Assembly: GCA_012845835.1 (NCBI GenBank) | Contig: JABAKD010000021.1 | Span: 2,147,685-2,211,684, forward strand | Direction of reading: 5' to 3' | DNA: 64,000 nt | Source: Undaria pinnatifida | Taxonomy: Eukaryota; Sar; Phaeophyceae; Laminariales; Alariaceae | Shown: positions 10,681 through 23,277 of the stretch, piece after piece | Position numbering within the stretch: position 1 is the first letter of the stretch | Layout of the letters: every line of letters starts with the position of its first letter | Notes under the pieces: model-generated | What the model saw: the letters and a program-made list of their open reading frames with translations, nothing else | What the model was told of the DNA's origin: nothing | Databases searched by the model: none | Translations under genes and position numbers: made by a program

Positions 10681-13600
10681 GGACCATAGGGAACGCAGAT
10701 ACTTTCAATTTCCGATCAAAAATGCCAACCATGAACACGCGTTAACAAACAACCAGTAACTGAGACCTGCAACCAATAAAATTGCTCTTCACAATGGCTG
10801 ACGTTCGGCAATATCAAACCCGAACGCAGCCGGGCCCAGGGTCCTCTACGACAAATTCCAATCTCCCTCAGAATACTCTTTAAAATCTCCCCTTGCTTAA
10901 CGCGAGAGAGTTTATGCGGACACCTCCTTGCGACATGCACGAAATAAACAAGCGAGTCTTGGCCTCGTCACCTACCAAGACAAGGCCACTATTTCCGGAA
11001 CAGGCGACTTTCAACTTGCCCTCGTCAAGTCGCTCAACACTTTGCTGTTTCAAAAGTCAAAGGAACAAAACGAAATCTAGGAAATGAAGTAAAATTAAAC
11101 AGCGAGAAAGAACGGAATTATCTAGCACCCCCCTCGAACTTGCCGTCATTCCGTCTTCCCACCCTCGCCCCCCGTCGAAGCACTTTTACAGATTTGTCGA
11201 ACTGTCCACAATAACGCCCGGAACCGCATTGAGCATACGACGTGGACACTGAACTTGGTGATGACGAGCAACTAAGGACCCCTGGTAAACTACATTTCCG
11301 GGTGATACCCAATTGGCGTGAAGTTGTTCTTTATTGCGACTGCCCTCGCCCGTACAAGTTGAAATCGGTGAGGGTGGCTTGAATATCCCTAGTACTAAAA
11401 TGTCCGTAGTACTTGCGGGGCACGTCTCGCGTTGTCTGAAACAACTGCAATAATAGTCTTCGCTAGGTCAAGTAACCCAACTGGGACACGCTACTATGAG
11501 CGGCCCTTCTGCGATCAAAGGCACACGTTACTTCGAGCATCGTATTAAAACCTACCATGGTAATAGATATGAGGTACGTCAACGTTTTGAGCCAACAGAA
11601 TTTTAGCCTGTGGAGCTCTTAAAGTGAAGAACAGCCGGTTAGTCTAGACTAACCATTTAACGTATAATTTTTTTTCTCAGGACTAGAGCATACAAGAATT
11701 AGTCGGGTTGCACAAACAAGAGCCTTCAAAGTCATGTTTCGGTGGGAGATATTACGCTCCTCATGTTAGGTGCACACAAACGTTCTACCGCACCACTACG
11801 GTGGGATGATTCAGATGGCAATTGACGTGTATCAGCTCGAAGATGGGGAATGCTCGTAGGCTAGCTTTCAGACGACCCGATAGAGACACAGTTTCTACGA
11901 TTCAGAAGCCTGCGCAAGCCCCTGTTAGGTGATCATTTAATTGAAGAATTTCAAATACAGAAGAGAAAATGTGGCCAAGCCGATATCGATAGATTGACTT
12001 GCCTTGCACAGCAGACGAAAGTTGATGGCGAGAAAAGTGTAGATGTGTAGATGTGGAATGGCTTCTTGGGGGCGATGCGCGCGACACCACGCGTCGTTCA
12101 CAGGCAAAGACCCTGAGAATGCGGTACGAACAAAATAGAAAAGGACCTTTGCAATGGACCCTTGCAGAGCGGTACAAAATGATATAATTCCAGAATATGG
12201 GCACATGACCCTATGTAACCTATATCGCAAACTCAGCAACATTGAATGGACTTGGGACCCTGTATGCTACCGGTTTCTGGAAGGATATCAAACACTGTCC
12301 CTCTTACAGCGTACGAGAACGTATCAAATGTACCAGGCGTTGGATTTGATTTAGCCTGTGAACTGCTGCGTAAAATATATCCAAGATACCCCTGCTGAGA
12401 CTTCTGCTGTGTATCATACATTCAAGATGCCACTGCTGAAACTACTGCTTACTAAACACTGTGTCGATAAACGTCGAGCATTATGCTCTAAACTGCCTGT
12501 TGTACTAGACAGCTTGAAAAGTATTGCAGATTACCTCAAGTGTCATTAAGTAACGACGTGATGGTTACTGCAAAATTTATCTCTGATATCCCCTCCAATT
12601 TAGTTTACATTTTCTCACTCTGAGTTACATAAAAACTGAGTGCATACATAACCAATGATAAGTGTTAAGAGAAAAAAAAACATGCAGAGAAAACTCATCT
12701 TCCCAAAAAACCCAACGGGCGAACACCATATACGCGGACACGAGAAATTCCTTCTTTGACACCATACGTTATTTTGCATGTTTATGCCAGTTAACTTACT
12801 AGAACACAAAACAAAAATAATTTAATGCCAACCAAATTCCTGTTGTATATTTACCCAAGGAACAGAAGACGTTTTCAGAAGTCCAAAACAGTGATTATGT
12901 TCGTCATTCCGCAACAATCATAAAAAGTGAACAGCCTATCAGTGTTGCTGCTGCTCACATGGAAAGGAAGAAATGGGCACCGCCAGCGATATACGGCCGA
13001 CACAGACAACTGATTATAGAGAGACATAACCTCTCGTGTATGTTTATTTTTTGTGTGTACTTGTCTAGGTGTCGGGATTTCCGGCCGCGCATCCTGAAGT
13101 GCTGAAGATTTCACATTCAAATGTAAAACTCAGATATTTAGTCGAGGTTACTTGTTTGGCTTTTACCCTCACTTCGTACTAACCGTGATATTTATCAATC
13201 TCCAAACAGTTGACAACACCGGTCGGTGCCTCTGTTCGCCCCGTACAAGGAGAACAAAAAAGATCCACCTACAACTTTATTAAATAGATAACGCATTTCA
13301 CACTTCAAGTGGCTGGACCTTGTTAGTGTAGGCGTCGTTAGATGTGCTTGGTCCATTGTCCGTCGCTTAAGACTAGAGGCTTAACTTCATCATTGAGTTG
13401 CGGAGATAGGGAGCATATTTTCCGTCAAACCTGATAGCCGTCATTAGCTCTGCCTCGACAGTTAATATGCAGCCAGTTTCTGAGTCTCGGCCCCGATGTT
13501 TATGAGCTCTTCGTCCAGGAAGGAGAGGGGGCCTGAGGTGGCGTGCAGGTATACACGAAGGCCGGAGAGGGTGCGGGTGGTTTTTGGTCGTTATTTTCTG

Positions 13601-13688
13601 TGTTGATTCTGCAGATCATGTTTCGGGGTTTTCCCGCGGCTGTGTCTCTTTGCTGCCGTGAGTGTGAGCCCTATCCTGGTGGTTCGAT
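10681..13688. other. Long unassigned region
   Basis: No recognisable gene. A frame at 12154-12549 (+) is open for about 130 codons except for one TAG at 12352-12354 and ends in a Leu/Lys-rich stretch; it could be a decayed exon but has no supporting motif. An imperfect repeat of CAAGATACCCCTGCTGA and CAAGATGCCACTGCTGA lies at about 12382-12450. Confidence 0.4.
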
Positions 13689-13937
13689 TTGATAATGATA
13701 TTAGCTCCAAGGCGTAGCTCAGACGCAGCTGGTGCGATCCCGGGTGAAGTGGACGTTGTCGATCCGTCGATCCTTGGCTCAGCTGATGATCCGGTTGTCC
13801 CAGATGGCGATGACCCAGCGGCTCCGATGGTCTTATGTGATGCTATTGAACCAGCTGGTGCTCCGGTGACCGAAGGCAAAGTTTACCCACGTGATCCCGA
13901 AAACAGGTGCTTCTTATGTGCAATTTCGATTGTCTGA
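13689..13937 (+). CDS. Acidic Asp/Pro-rich exon candidate
   Basis: An 82-codon frame with codon texture unlike its flanks. The middle is rich in Asp, Pro, Val and Ala, with EVDVVDPSILGSADDPVVPD, which reads like an extracellular or linker segment. A related Asp/Pro-rich frame with DVVDRSTHGDGDSVV is found at about 41.46 kb (+), so a small paralogous family is possible. No family is recognised, and start and splice boundaries are uncertain. Confidence 0.3.
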   Translation: MIMILAPRRSSDAAGAIPGEVDVVDPSILGSADDPVVPDGDDPAAPMVLCDAIEPAGAPVTEGKVYPRDPENRCFLCAISIV

Positions 13938-16757
13938 GTGACACCGCAACAACCACATACCGCTATCCATACACAGGTCGGAATATGGTGCATCATTTGT
14001 GTTTAATGTATGCGGTATCAAGTGTTTCTAGCTACCGACTTCCCGTCAGGATAGCGTATTGGAACATGAACTCTGCAGTCCCCTAAGAAATAGTTGATGT
14101 GTGGTCATCGCCCGGAGAACACTGAATATGTTTTTCTAGGTGCAGAGAAGCACAACATGTGGGGAATTGTCGGAGTGTAACATCCCGCCCATGTACTGGA
14201 TTTCAATTTGTTACTAACCTCCCTCTATATGTATCGGAGAATGTTGCAGGGACCATTGCAAGGACCTTTATTCTCGATCGGTCTGTCTGTTATTACGGCA
14301 ACCCGTACAGTAAACCTGCCCATAGCATGATACTCGCACCGTATTTATCAGGTTACGGCCAGCCGCATCCTTACTTCTCTTTCCCTCTCCTGCTCTTGTC
14401 CTTTTCATGGTTCACCTACACAAGCGCCACTTTCCACACTATCTATTTTGAGTACCAATAACAATGCTGCTCACAGACGCTTGGGTGCCACTTCTGCAGC
14501 TCATGTTTCACACTCAAAACCTCGATACGGGTCATTGTAGCATTCGGATGCGGGGCTCTATCCCTGCACTGAAAAAAGAACTACACTCCTTACCGTAGAC
14601 ACACGGTCGACAGGAATATGAGCGATCGAAATCACATATTACTAGGTGCGCGATTAGTGGGTAGCTAAACTTGACGAACTTCAAACGCGGTTTCTGCGTA
14701 GGTGGGCGTTGCAGTCTGAAACTGAAATTTTAATAGGCTGTTGGCCTCACAACCCCCCGGCTTGCCACGCGTTCTCGATACTGAGTTAGTCTTCTATCAT
14801 GGCCAAAAAGCACGGTGGTGGAACGCTGGTGTTTTCATAACCTGAAATATAGCGAACGCCCAAAAAAACATGTTGAATGCTACCTCCACTAGTCACCATT
14901 GATAGAGTCCTGGTCCGGATTCTGCATATGTGAGGGTGGGCTACCTAAGACTACGTAGTCAGCAGATTCTCCTTGTATTTTGAATAAGCATTGTCCAGTG
15001 TCAGTCGAAACACTACGATGACTAATAGGTGTTGTGGGTGACCAAAAATGAGATTGTTTGGTTTTGCGGGAAAGGCTATGGTAGAGGAGTAGGCCTTAGG
15101 GTTCATGGTGATTGGTTCAAAAACACTTTTCAATTGCGAATTTGTGGGCATCTCGGTGTCGCGACGTGCACCGTGGGTTACCAGCTGTAGCTACTATACG
15201 CCAGCAGGGTATGCTCGATGCTCACCTTCATGCTACCATGGACTCAGGTCCAGCCTCGCGAGCGGCGCGTGCTATTCAGTGAAAGGGCACTAATTCCCTC
15301 TTATCGCGTGGTTGGTCAGGTCAGTTCCATATCTCGAGTTAACTGTTCTGTCCACCTTGACGCTTTCCAGGTGCTTGCAACTGTGATATCATTGCCTGTG
15401 TAACCCCATAATTAGAATGAAGAATTAGTTTATCGCTTGGGTTTGTGCACACTTGGCGATTGTGACAAACCCTGGGTGGCGTCTTCTGGGTAGTTGAGAG
15501 GCACGAACGCTTGTATACCGCGGAGTGGTCCATACTGAGAGCTGAACGTTCTACCCACCGTCACGAGGTCGTTCCTACTGTGTTTAGCGATCGCCCCTGC
15601 CTCATGTCCCTCAACCGCGTAACTTGAATGTTGTCTAGATTTCATCGTTATCGTTTGCGCTTGGTTAACTCTACCCGATGGTCTCTATACAATTGCATGT
15701 ATTTTTGGTCAATATTATTTCAACGAGCCACTTTGTTCATGCCCGTCCTGCTGCAACCAGTGGACGAACTGCCTGTCGTTTGATCTGCCGAGCTTAGACC
15801 TGACGGGCTACGAAAGTGGCTGCACCTCTGGTTACAACCCATCTGCGTTTGTGACGGTGAGGCGATCAACGATTCGATTTTCCACACGGTAGCCGCTCAT
15901 ACGCGAAACACGCAAATGTCTTGCAGTACAGTACCGAACACTCAAATGTAAATTGGACAGAACATTTGACGTGAGACGTTTTTTCTTCCCAAAAATATCT
16001 TGGTACCGGGGAGCCAACACAGCATTCATAGCCCAGGTCGCACCTTCTGCTGAATCAGGCATCCCGCCCATGTGAAAACCTATTGTTCTCTCTATATGTT
16101 ATGTGCAGTAGCACATTTTCATTCGGAAATCGCTGTTTCTGCATGTTGGAACAATGTCATGGCTGTCTAACATACAACACCTTATATTGATCAAAGCAGG
16201 TAGATATGGGGAGAGGGTGCTAGGTGCCGGAATTTAGACATGTAGAGCGTGGACCCATGAGTGCTACTCGTTCTACACATATTGGTAAAATTCGCAGTTC
16301 CTTGCGTATTATCGAACCTGGATGAACAAACGTCAGCCGCCGATCGCCAACCGCAGTCGCCCCTTCGATCAACGCATACGTTGGCGACAGTCATGAAAAT
16401 CCTGCCGCGCGGATTTCCAGCGTCAAAATGACAAATGAATGTCTTGTATGCCTAGCCAATAGGAGTGTTTAACGGAGTACGAGTACGCGTACAGGTCTAG
16501 TCCCCATCGATCGTGGAAGGTGAGAAAGAGATGAAGTATTTTGACCTATTCGTGTCTGAAGCCCGAAAGCCCGCAACCGTTTCAATGAAGCAAACATGAT
16601 CCCCGTCGGAATCCAAGTTGTTACTCCTCAACTCATTGGCCCTAGCACCAAGAAACTACTGCCAAAGGTTGCCACAATATGCGTAATGGGAGTGTCCACG
16701 AAACATGGATCTCCATGATATCTAAATAACCATCTAAAGGAGACAATACATATTTTG
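13938..16757. other. Long unassigned region
   Basis: Scattered frames of 60-100 codons exist, such as 14159-14461 (+), 15430-15645 (-) and 15832-16071 (-), without motifs or clear splice edges. I see no RNA gene or repeat. Confidence 0.4.
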
Positions 16758-16829
16758 CCCCGAACGACACAGAACGCACATGTTTGTTCAAAACCCCGAA
16801 CGACACAGAACGCACATGTTTGTTCAAAA
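16758..16829. repeat. Perfect 36-bp tandem duplication
   Basis: Two identical adjacent 36-bp units beginning CCCCGAACGACACAGAACGC. The length is a multiple of three, so an open frame across it on the minus strand (16642-16953) is preserved with a repeated 12-residue block; that frame has no other support. Confidence 0.9.
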
Positions 16830-18842
16830 CTATTGTTATTGGTCTATTCCGATGTCTCACGCCAACCCTGTTCTTCTCTGACCTCTTTGAACGCAGGTTG
16901 AATGGTACGAAAGTTTCGACCCTTTCGACGAGGATAATTACACGTGAGTACAAGAAATGCCTAAGACGACAAGACCATTAAGTGTCGATATATGTGTGCG
17001 CCAAGGTCGAGATGTTCACGCGCACGCCGTCGACTATCGGCTAAATGAACTATATGTCGAACAATTGTCAATATTAGAATTAACCAGCTTCTTTGTTCTT
17101 TAGGCTTAATTGCTTGCTATAGCTGGGCACCATGGTGGGGTCGGGGGGAGTACAGTTGGTTTCATGTGTTTTTCAGTCATATAGCTCAACAACCGTGGAA
17201 CCACCCTATGTGTTTCAGACAACTTTCTGTTTCTACTTCAGGTGAGCGTTTCATGTACGCCACCCCGCTGTTAGCACTCCTCGCGGAGCACGCACAATGT
17301 ATCCCAGGGTCATGGTTTGGACGGAGTATACACAAACCCACACTAGTGCTATCCTAAGGGATGAAGGTCCAGATATATGATGCGCCAGGTACAACGCCTG
17401 CAAAACAGTAGACGACCCCCGTACCGTTGCGAGGTCTCTTTGACCCGCCATTATACATCTACCTCGTGTCCAAAATATCTTTTTCCGACTGCATAAAAAC
17501 AACAGTGATGAGCCGCGGTACGATCGTAGGGACAGCGCGTTCGAGCCGGTTTTAAAAGTAGATGATGTAGTTTTTCCCCCTTCGGAGCTATCGAGTGTCT
17601 GGATCCGACGTGTTCTGTAGTAGACGTATAAGGCAAAACCTAATATATGGGAGCGCGTGTCTAGTTTTGCCCGTATAATTTGTCCAAGTCTGCCTATGGG
17701 TGGGTCGGTGTGTTCCTCGCGTGATACGCCTGAGAGAAAGTACGTTATAAACCTACCGAAGAGAGAACGCGAGTCTTAGCACCCCCTTTGGTCTGGTCTA
17801 TATTCTTTTTATAATTTGTTACGCGTATCGTTACTTTCGTTGGTAAACTCGTTGCAATAATATTCTCGGTAGTCTTTATCCTTCGACACGCAATATATCC
17901 TGTATTTCAATACCTGCCGTCCTCTGATATTTTTTATTGTTTTGTAATTAAACACCTCGAGTAGCCTGCGTCTAAAACCTCCCCGTTTTTCGCCGAAAAT
18001 TCGTTTTGGCTCTTGCAAAGCGCGGCTGTTGCGCTCTACTTGGGCGACGAAACTGAACCAGAGTTCACGCTGATACCGTACAGCCGCCTAATTGAATCAT
18101 CGGATGGCAGCTCTTCACTAGAGTCGCACTACATGGTTACAACGGTGGTAAGAAGCAACCAGATGCGTGAAGTAGGAAGGGTTTGAACCTCCAGTCAGAC
18201 CAAGTGTGACTTTCACGGCTGCAGAAATAATGCGCTACTGTGTAATCTACTATACCCCACAACGGTTAGATTACCACCCACCTAGACCGAGCGGTCGTTT
18301 GTCCGGTTGTACTTTATACGTTTCTGGGACACGCTATCTACGGGGAGTGCGTTGGGAACAGAGCTTACTCCGTAGAGGAACCTGCACCGTTATTTAAACT
18401 TGCGCCACGAGCGGGTGCTGTTAAACCATGACTTGAAGTCCAGTAATGGGACATGGGATGCGTTACAAGTGTCATATTCCCGACTACACCCTTCTTGACC
18501 CCCAGAGAGTCGCCCTACGATGTCTCATCAATAATTTTTTCAACGAAATCGCCGGTGTTGAAACCATCTCCCGGTGGTTGATCACGGAATGTCGTACTAC
18601 GTCCCACCCCGACGTCATCGCTCGATAGTGCTTCGCAACAAAGAATATATGCGAAGGTGTTTCTGTCATGGTATCCATCCTTGTGCTGAGCAGCTATTAA
18701 ACGTTCGTGAATATCGCCCGTTAGGAGGAAGGGGCACCCCACGATCAGTCAGGAAGTCCATGAATCACGAATTTCTCGGCACCCTAGGGGCACGATTAGT
18801 GTCGTCACTTAAGACTCCCACAAACCTAGGCCGTTGTGTTGT
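16830..18842. other. Unassigned region
   Basis: No supported gene. Frames on both strands at 18484-18861 overlap and lack motifs. Confidence 0.4.
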
Positions 18843-19121
18843 CTACACAAATAGGCCGTGATGTTGTCCGCGGTATACGTTGACTTTTCCGAACGTGTTG
18901 AGTTTGGGTAAGATAATTAACTTCTCACTCGGGAAGGGCTCAACGTTGTTGTGTGCACCGCCATCGTAATATGCGTCGGCGACCAACACCGGTGATTCCA
19001 CGGTGATGGTCGCTGAACTTCCTGCAAGCTTGACCCTAACCTGAGTTGTGTCGTGTGCTACGTTTGCCGTGCGTGACTTTCCTCTCTTTGTCAACACGTA
19101 TTCAGACTTTCGGCAAGACAA
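18843..19121 (-). CDS. Exon candidate, beta-rich segment of unknown protein
   Basis: A 92-codon minus-strand frame. From residue 27 the texture is protein-like, with alternating hydrophobic residues (VRVKLAGSSATITVESPVLV) followed by ADAYYDGGAHNNVEPFPSEK, as in a beta-sandwich domain. An acceptor-like CAG lies just before GTTAGGGTC. No family is recognised. It may be a terminal exon or a fragment. Confidence 0.35.
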   Translation of the reverse strand: MSCRKSEYVLTKRGKSRTANVAHDTTQVRVKLAGSSATITVESPVLVADAYYDGGAHNNVEPFPSEKLIILPKLNTFGKVNVYRGQHHGLFV

Positions 19122-19676
19122 CCAGATACCCTCTATCTGGTGACTCTACCACCAGCTACCCCATCCTCACCATTGCTACAAGTGACTACGTTGACTACTC
19201 GCGGTCGGTAAGGTCTCCGGTTACGGAGTGATAATGTCGGCGTATGCCTATGTAACCTCGCGGCCTGTTCTTGACAGCATAAACAACCAACCAGTTCCGT
19301 AGATACCCATAAGTGAGGGACATTCGCGCAGCAACTCCTCCCAAACCGGACCAATGTCGGAAAAGCAAAAGCGGGAGAAGCTGTTTCAGCGACGTGTGAA
19401 ACGGCATGTATGTGCTGCACGTTCACTCGGTTCATCATATTTAGTAAATACTCCGGAGTATATAATACGGCAATCTGCTGTTGGAGCGGAGGGGTCGGCC
19501 GGAGTCCTAGCACGATAAATTTCGTGGGATTTCGTACCAATGTTTCATTTTGACCCAGTCAATCGTATACGATAGTCTCGTAGCAAGCGACGTAGTAGGT
19601 TCAACGAGAGACGTCAGTCACCTAAATGGTAAATGTCAACTCGGCACTGACCAAGGTTATTGTAGAGGGGTACAAG
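19122..19676. other. Unassigned region
   Basis: A minus-strand frame at 19133-19540 (135 codons) and another at 19195-19407 overlap. Neither shows a motif, and I do not call either. Confidence 0.35.
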
Positions 19677-20190
19677 GGCGGACGCCGCCCGCTACGCTCG
19701 CGCAAGCATGGTTGCACCCAAAACATGTAAAATGGGCAGAAATAAGAGGCCCATGGTTTGGTGCGAACTTTGAACTGATAATGCCAAGAGCTTCTTGTGC
19801 AGAGCTATTTGTCCTGAAATGTGCTGGGCGCTCGTTGGGGGTGTCACGTTCTGATCGGTTGTACAGTTTACGGGTGTTAGTTTGGATCGGTGAAACACCA
19901 TGGGACCGAGAGAGGTCATCAAGTGAAGAAACAATTTAAAATAAGAGTGCACAACAACACGTATACGTGGCAATGCTGTATGCTCGAAACAAAGCACAGC
20001 GCAAAACAACACAGCACCGCAGCCCAGGGCAAGGCACCGCACCGCACATCAACCGAAACGGCGCTGCACTGCGCTGTTGGGCTCTATATAGATGGGGTTG
20101 TCTGGACCGGGCGTGCATTGTGATTCAGCACCGTATTCTGGTGTTTAAGAACCTACCTGTTGTAGTAGTACCGGTACCCGGTACATGGTA
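19677..20190 (+). repeat. Dispersed repeat R2, copy 1 (about 510 bp)
   Basis: Colinear with 60521-61035. Shared landmarks in order are CCCGCTACGCTCGCGCAA, ATGATTTGGTGCGA or close, GATAATGCC, TGTCACGTTCTG, ACACCATGGG or ACATCATGGG, a GCAC-rich module and GTGCATTG..GTGATTCA. An open frame at 19550-19939 overlaps it and is not counted as a gene. Mobility mechanism unknown. Confidence 0.65.
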
Positions 20191-20467
20191 TTGAATTTTG
20201 ACCGAAAAAATCAAAATCTGAGGAACGCTGAGAAGCGGTGTTTTGAGGAAATCGGTATTGTTGGTAAGTAGCTCTATAGGAGTATCTACTAGACCACAGA
20301 GCGAGGGTGACTGGGGGGTCTAATGGATGGACTGTCGGCGTCTGGGCCTGGTTAGTGCGCGTGGGTTTGACTGCCGGTGTCACCGTAAAAAACGTATATA
20401 TACACAGGCGTATAGCAAACCCCTCCATCTATGCGACCTAAAGATTATGTTGAAAAAAAACCTTTCA

Positions 20468-20493
20468 CCCCCCCCCCCCCCCCCCCCCCCCCC
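20468..20493. repeat. Run of 26 C
   Basis: An uninterrupted C homopolymer followed by a C-rich tract to about 20520. It creates spurious Pro-rich frames. Confidence 0.95.
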
Positions 20494-20574
20494 GCCCTCC
20501 GCCCCTTCCGCCCCCTCTTGATCAGACCCAGGCCCCACGTCCTAAAAACCTCCGCCCTCCCCTCACCGATTATT

Positions 20575-20862
20575 CGACGTACAGGATTTACCTGATCAAC
20601 TGATGCATTTCCTTCCACAGCTGTCAGATTTAGTCCCCCAAAAAACGGGCTTGGTTGTTTCCTCGCAAATACGGATCAACATCACCCTGTTGACCCTGAT
20701 AGCAACACTGTAGTTTGCAAGGGGAGTCGCCGACCTGTATCCTCAATAAGGACACACACCCCGTAATACGCGCGATCGGAGTGTCTCACACAGCTTGCAA
20801 AGATATGTTTCGACACAATCTTCGATCTCACAGGTGGAGTGTATTTGTATTTTTATAATATG
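20575..20862 (+). repeat. Dispersed repeat R3, copy 1
   Basis: Shares GGGGAGTCGCCGACCT, CCGTAATACGCGCGATCGGAGT, CTTGCAAAGAT and TTCGATCTCACAG with the copy at 63005-63244, and looser matches with 63413-63695. All three are preceded by or lie near C-rich tracts. No coding potential. Confidence 0.75.
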
Positions 20863-20934
20863 TATGGAAAATGTATTGACAGCAGAGTCATAGAAAAAGG
20901 AGTCGGTGCGAACAGTTGAGAAGATCGACTTTGT

Positions 20935-21095
20935 GCTCAACTGGATAGACTGTCCGCTCAATAACACGGTGTTGGTCGGTTCGAATCCGGGTGTGTCATC
21001 GGAAAAAAAAGATTCTCGTCAACAGAGCATTGCTTCAGCCAACCGGAGAGGAGAATATTTTATAACGTTACAGTGGAAAATGAATGCCTCGTAAC
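20935..21095 (+). mobile_element. tRNA-derived SINE-like repeat, copy 1
   Basis: Contains an A-box-like GTGCTCAACTGGATAGACTG and, about 50 bases on, a perfect B-box-like GGTTCGAATCC. The T-arm forms with four of five pairs, but the anticodon stem is not good. A run of eight A follows at about 21003, then a tail shared with the next copy (TCAGCC..CCGGAGAG). This order, tRNA-like head plus unrelated body, is what tRNA-derived SINEs show. Confidence 0.5.
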
Positions 21096-21149
21096 AAAAA
21101 AAGCCTTGATAGCACACTCACATATAAATAGGACGGTGAAAAGCGCTGA

Positions 21150-21360
21150 GAAGAACACCAAAGACTCACTATGACTGTATGGTCCAGCAGATAGATCGTC
21201 TGCTTATGGTTTTGGTCTTCGTTGATCGGAATCCGCATGTAATCGTGAAAAAATATATATTTTCTGCATCAAGAAAGCATTGATTTATTCAGCCGTCCGG
21301 AGAGAAGACTGTCCTGAAATTGGTGCAGGAAATGGCGGCCTCTCAAAGCCTCTCAAGATA
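21150..21360 (+). mobile_element. tRNA-derived SINE-like repeat, copy 2 (worn)
   Basis: Aligned by eye with copy 1: GTCCAGCAGATAGATCGTCTG replaces the A-box region, TCGGAATCCGCATGTAATCG the B-box region, then an A-rich run, AAGCATTG and TCAGCCGTCCGGAGAG. The B box is damaged, so it is probably no longer transcribed. Confidence 0.45.
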
Positions 21361-21494
21361 TGTTTTTTTTGTAAGTGTAAATCTATATCGAAAGCGCCTT
21401 ACACTCCGGTGGCTCAACGAGTGGCTACCCCGGGATAGCCTGTGCATGTGTGTGCGTTAGCTGGGCGCTCGAACAACGTTTCTAAATTATGTGC

Positions 21495-21570
21495 AGTGGC
21501 TCGCGGCAGCGGGGATTGAACTCGGCATCCAAACAAGCCGTATCCCCCTCTACCGTTGCCAAGGAAATTT
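21495..21570 (-). tRNA. tRNA-like sequence, probably pseudogene
   Basis: The minus strand reads TTGGCAACGGTAGAG (D-arm-like) and, 40 bases on, GCCGAGTTCAATCCCCGC (T-arm-like with a good B box). The acceptor stem cannot be closed convincingly. Confidence 0.3.
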
Positions 21571-23277
21571 CATGTTTGTCGTGGTCGCTGACGGCACTCT
21601 GATTGCTCACGACGCTGGTCGGGTGATACCGAAAGCCGCTGCATTTGGCGATTAGACGAAGTAAGTCAATTTCCCATACCGCAACATCTAAAATAACCAA
21701 ACTATGAAGTGGCGGAGAATCCTCTCCCAAACGCGGTTTCGATCAAAACATGTCAGGTACATATCGATCGGAGCTCTCCGAACACAAATCCCAGTGAGTA
21801 TCCACATCGGCCAACGTCGACCATACGCAGTTACACCCCTTTATACTACACCCTAGCACGAGTAAACATGAACTTTCAAGAAGCGCCCCTGGTTTTTTTT
21901 TGCAGCTTTGAGTGTTCACGGATTGATTGTGACATAGATGTTGCGGTACGAATGCTCATGGATGATTAGATAGTTCAAAGCTCAACCTCATGACACCCGT
22001 ATCCATCGATCATCATATCATGTGACCAAGTAAAAAAATACAGATAAGAATAAGGGAAAACGCTATCTCCCACCTTTTGGGTTGTATAGTGACAATTATT
22101 GGCAACCCGCTTCATATGTCACTACTACTGTTGAGCCTTGCTTCCCAATATCCGAGACATACCAGGTAAATGACAACTCACAGTTTTCGCAGAGAAATGT
22201 CGCTACCAGCGGTGCCCTTTTCCAACGCTGATCATCCGAGATGTGGGAAATACATTTGTTTTCTACCATGTTCGTCCACGTTGCAAACCCTCCAACAAGA
22301 CAAACGCTATCCAGATCGAATAGACAGAAACCCAACTAAACTATCAACTCTCGTGTTCTTGTCACGTTCATCTAAGCACTACAACATCGACATCGGATGA
22401 ACCAACGTGTCTGTATCGCATATAATCAACCTCTACCCTTGTGCAAGTACAAGATAAGACACATATCTAGCCAAAAAGGAAACGTTTCTTCGGACCGTGA
22501 ATAGCCTCCATGCTGACTACAAAACGGTGGACCAAATCACCATCGGCATATGATGAAAAAAACAACGACGGTAAATGCTTTAAAATATATATGCGATGTT
22601 CTTCCCAAGGTTTTGTGGCAACTTCGAAAAACTCGTGTTGACCACGTTTTCCCTAAAGCTATCACCACAAAGGATAATATCTAGTATGTTCAGTCCACCT
22701 TAACGATGGGCTCACCGTTTCAGCCTCCTGTCATTCAACCCCAAATATATATGTATATATCGGTACTCGGTTGCAGAGAAACAGACATCCAACGGATTTA
22801 TGATGTTTACACCGCAAAATACACGTTTATAGTTCCTATTTCTTAGTTGCAACTTTTTATGACGCGAAGACGGCACGCGTTTATATCATACATTTTCTAC
22901 ATGTCAGATGTAAGAGGGAGGACATCGTCGAAACACATTTTTATAGCATTGCCTGATACTTCGATTGCGCGTATTTCTGGGTTCATCTATGCCGTACACA
23001 CGCAATTTCGACCTCCGCGTTTTCCCTTTCACGCCGTCCTGGTCTAACAAGATTATGGCAGCGACACAGACAATTTGGACGCTAAATATAGATTGGGAGA
23101 CATCATAATGGCCGATATCAAGTACACAGATGACAAAGGCCACAACTCCTATGTAACAGACGTGTAGTTCAAAACAATACATATAACATCGCACTGTTTC
23201 GTCTAGTGTCTGAATAAGCAACAGCGGCAAAGTTCTGTGCACCCTCCGGACGTTGACACCAATCTCTTTTCTTCCAG
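21571..23277. other. Unassigned region before the spliced gene
   Basis: No gene is supported. At 23102-23160 (+) a short stretch reads MADIKYTDDKGHNSYVTDV and then stops. It resembles the start of the exon at 23278 (TDDGHNDSY) and may be a duplicated, decayed exon start. A short AT-dinucleotide stretch lies near 22750. Confidence 0.4.

Noticed and set aside
19133-19540. 135-codon minus frame as a gene
   Set aside because: No motif, composition like the flanks, and overlapping frames are equally open.
20935-21010. A functional tRNA gene
   Set aside because: A and B boxes are good, but acceptor and anticodon stems do not pair and the segment belongs to a repeat.
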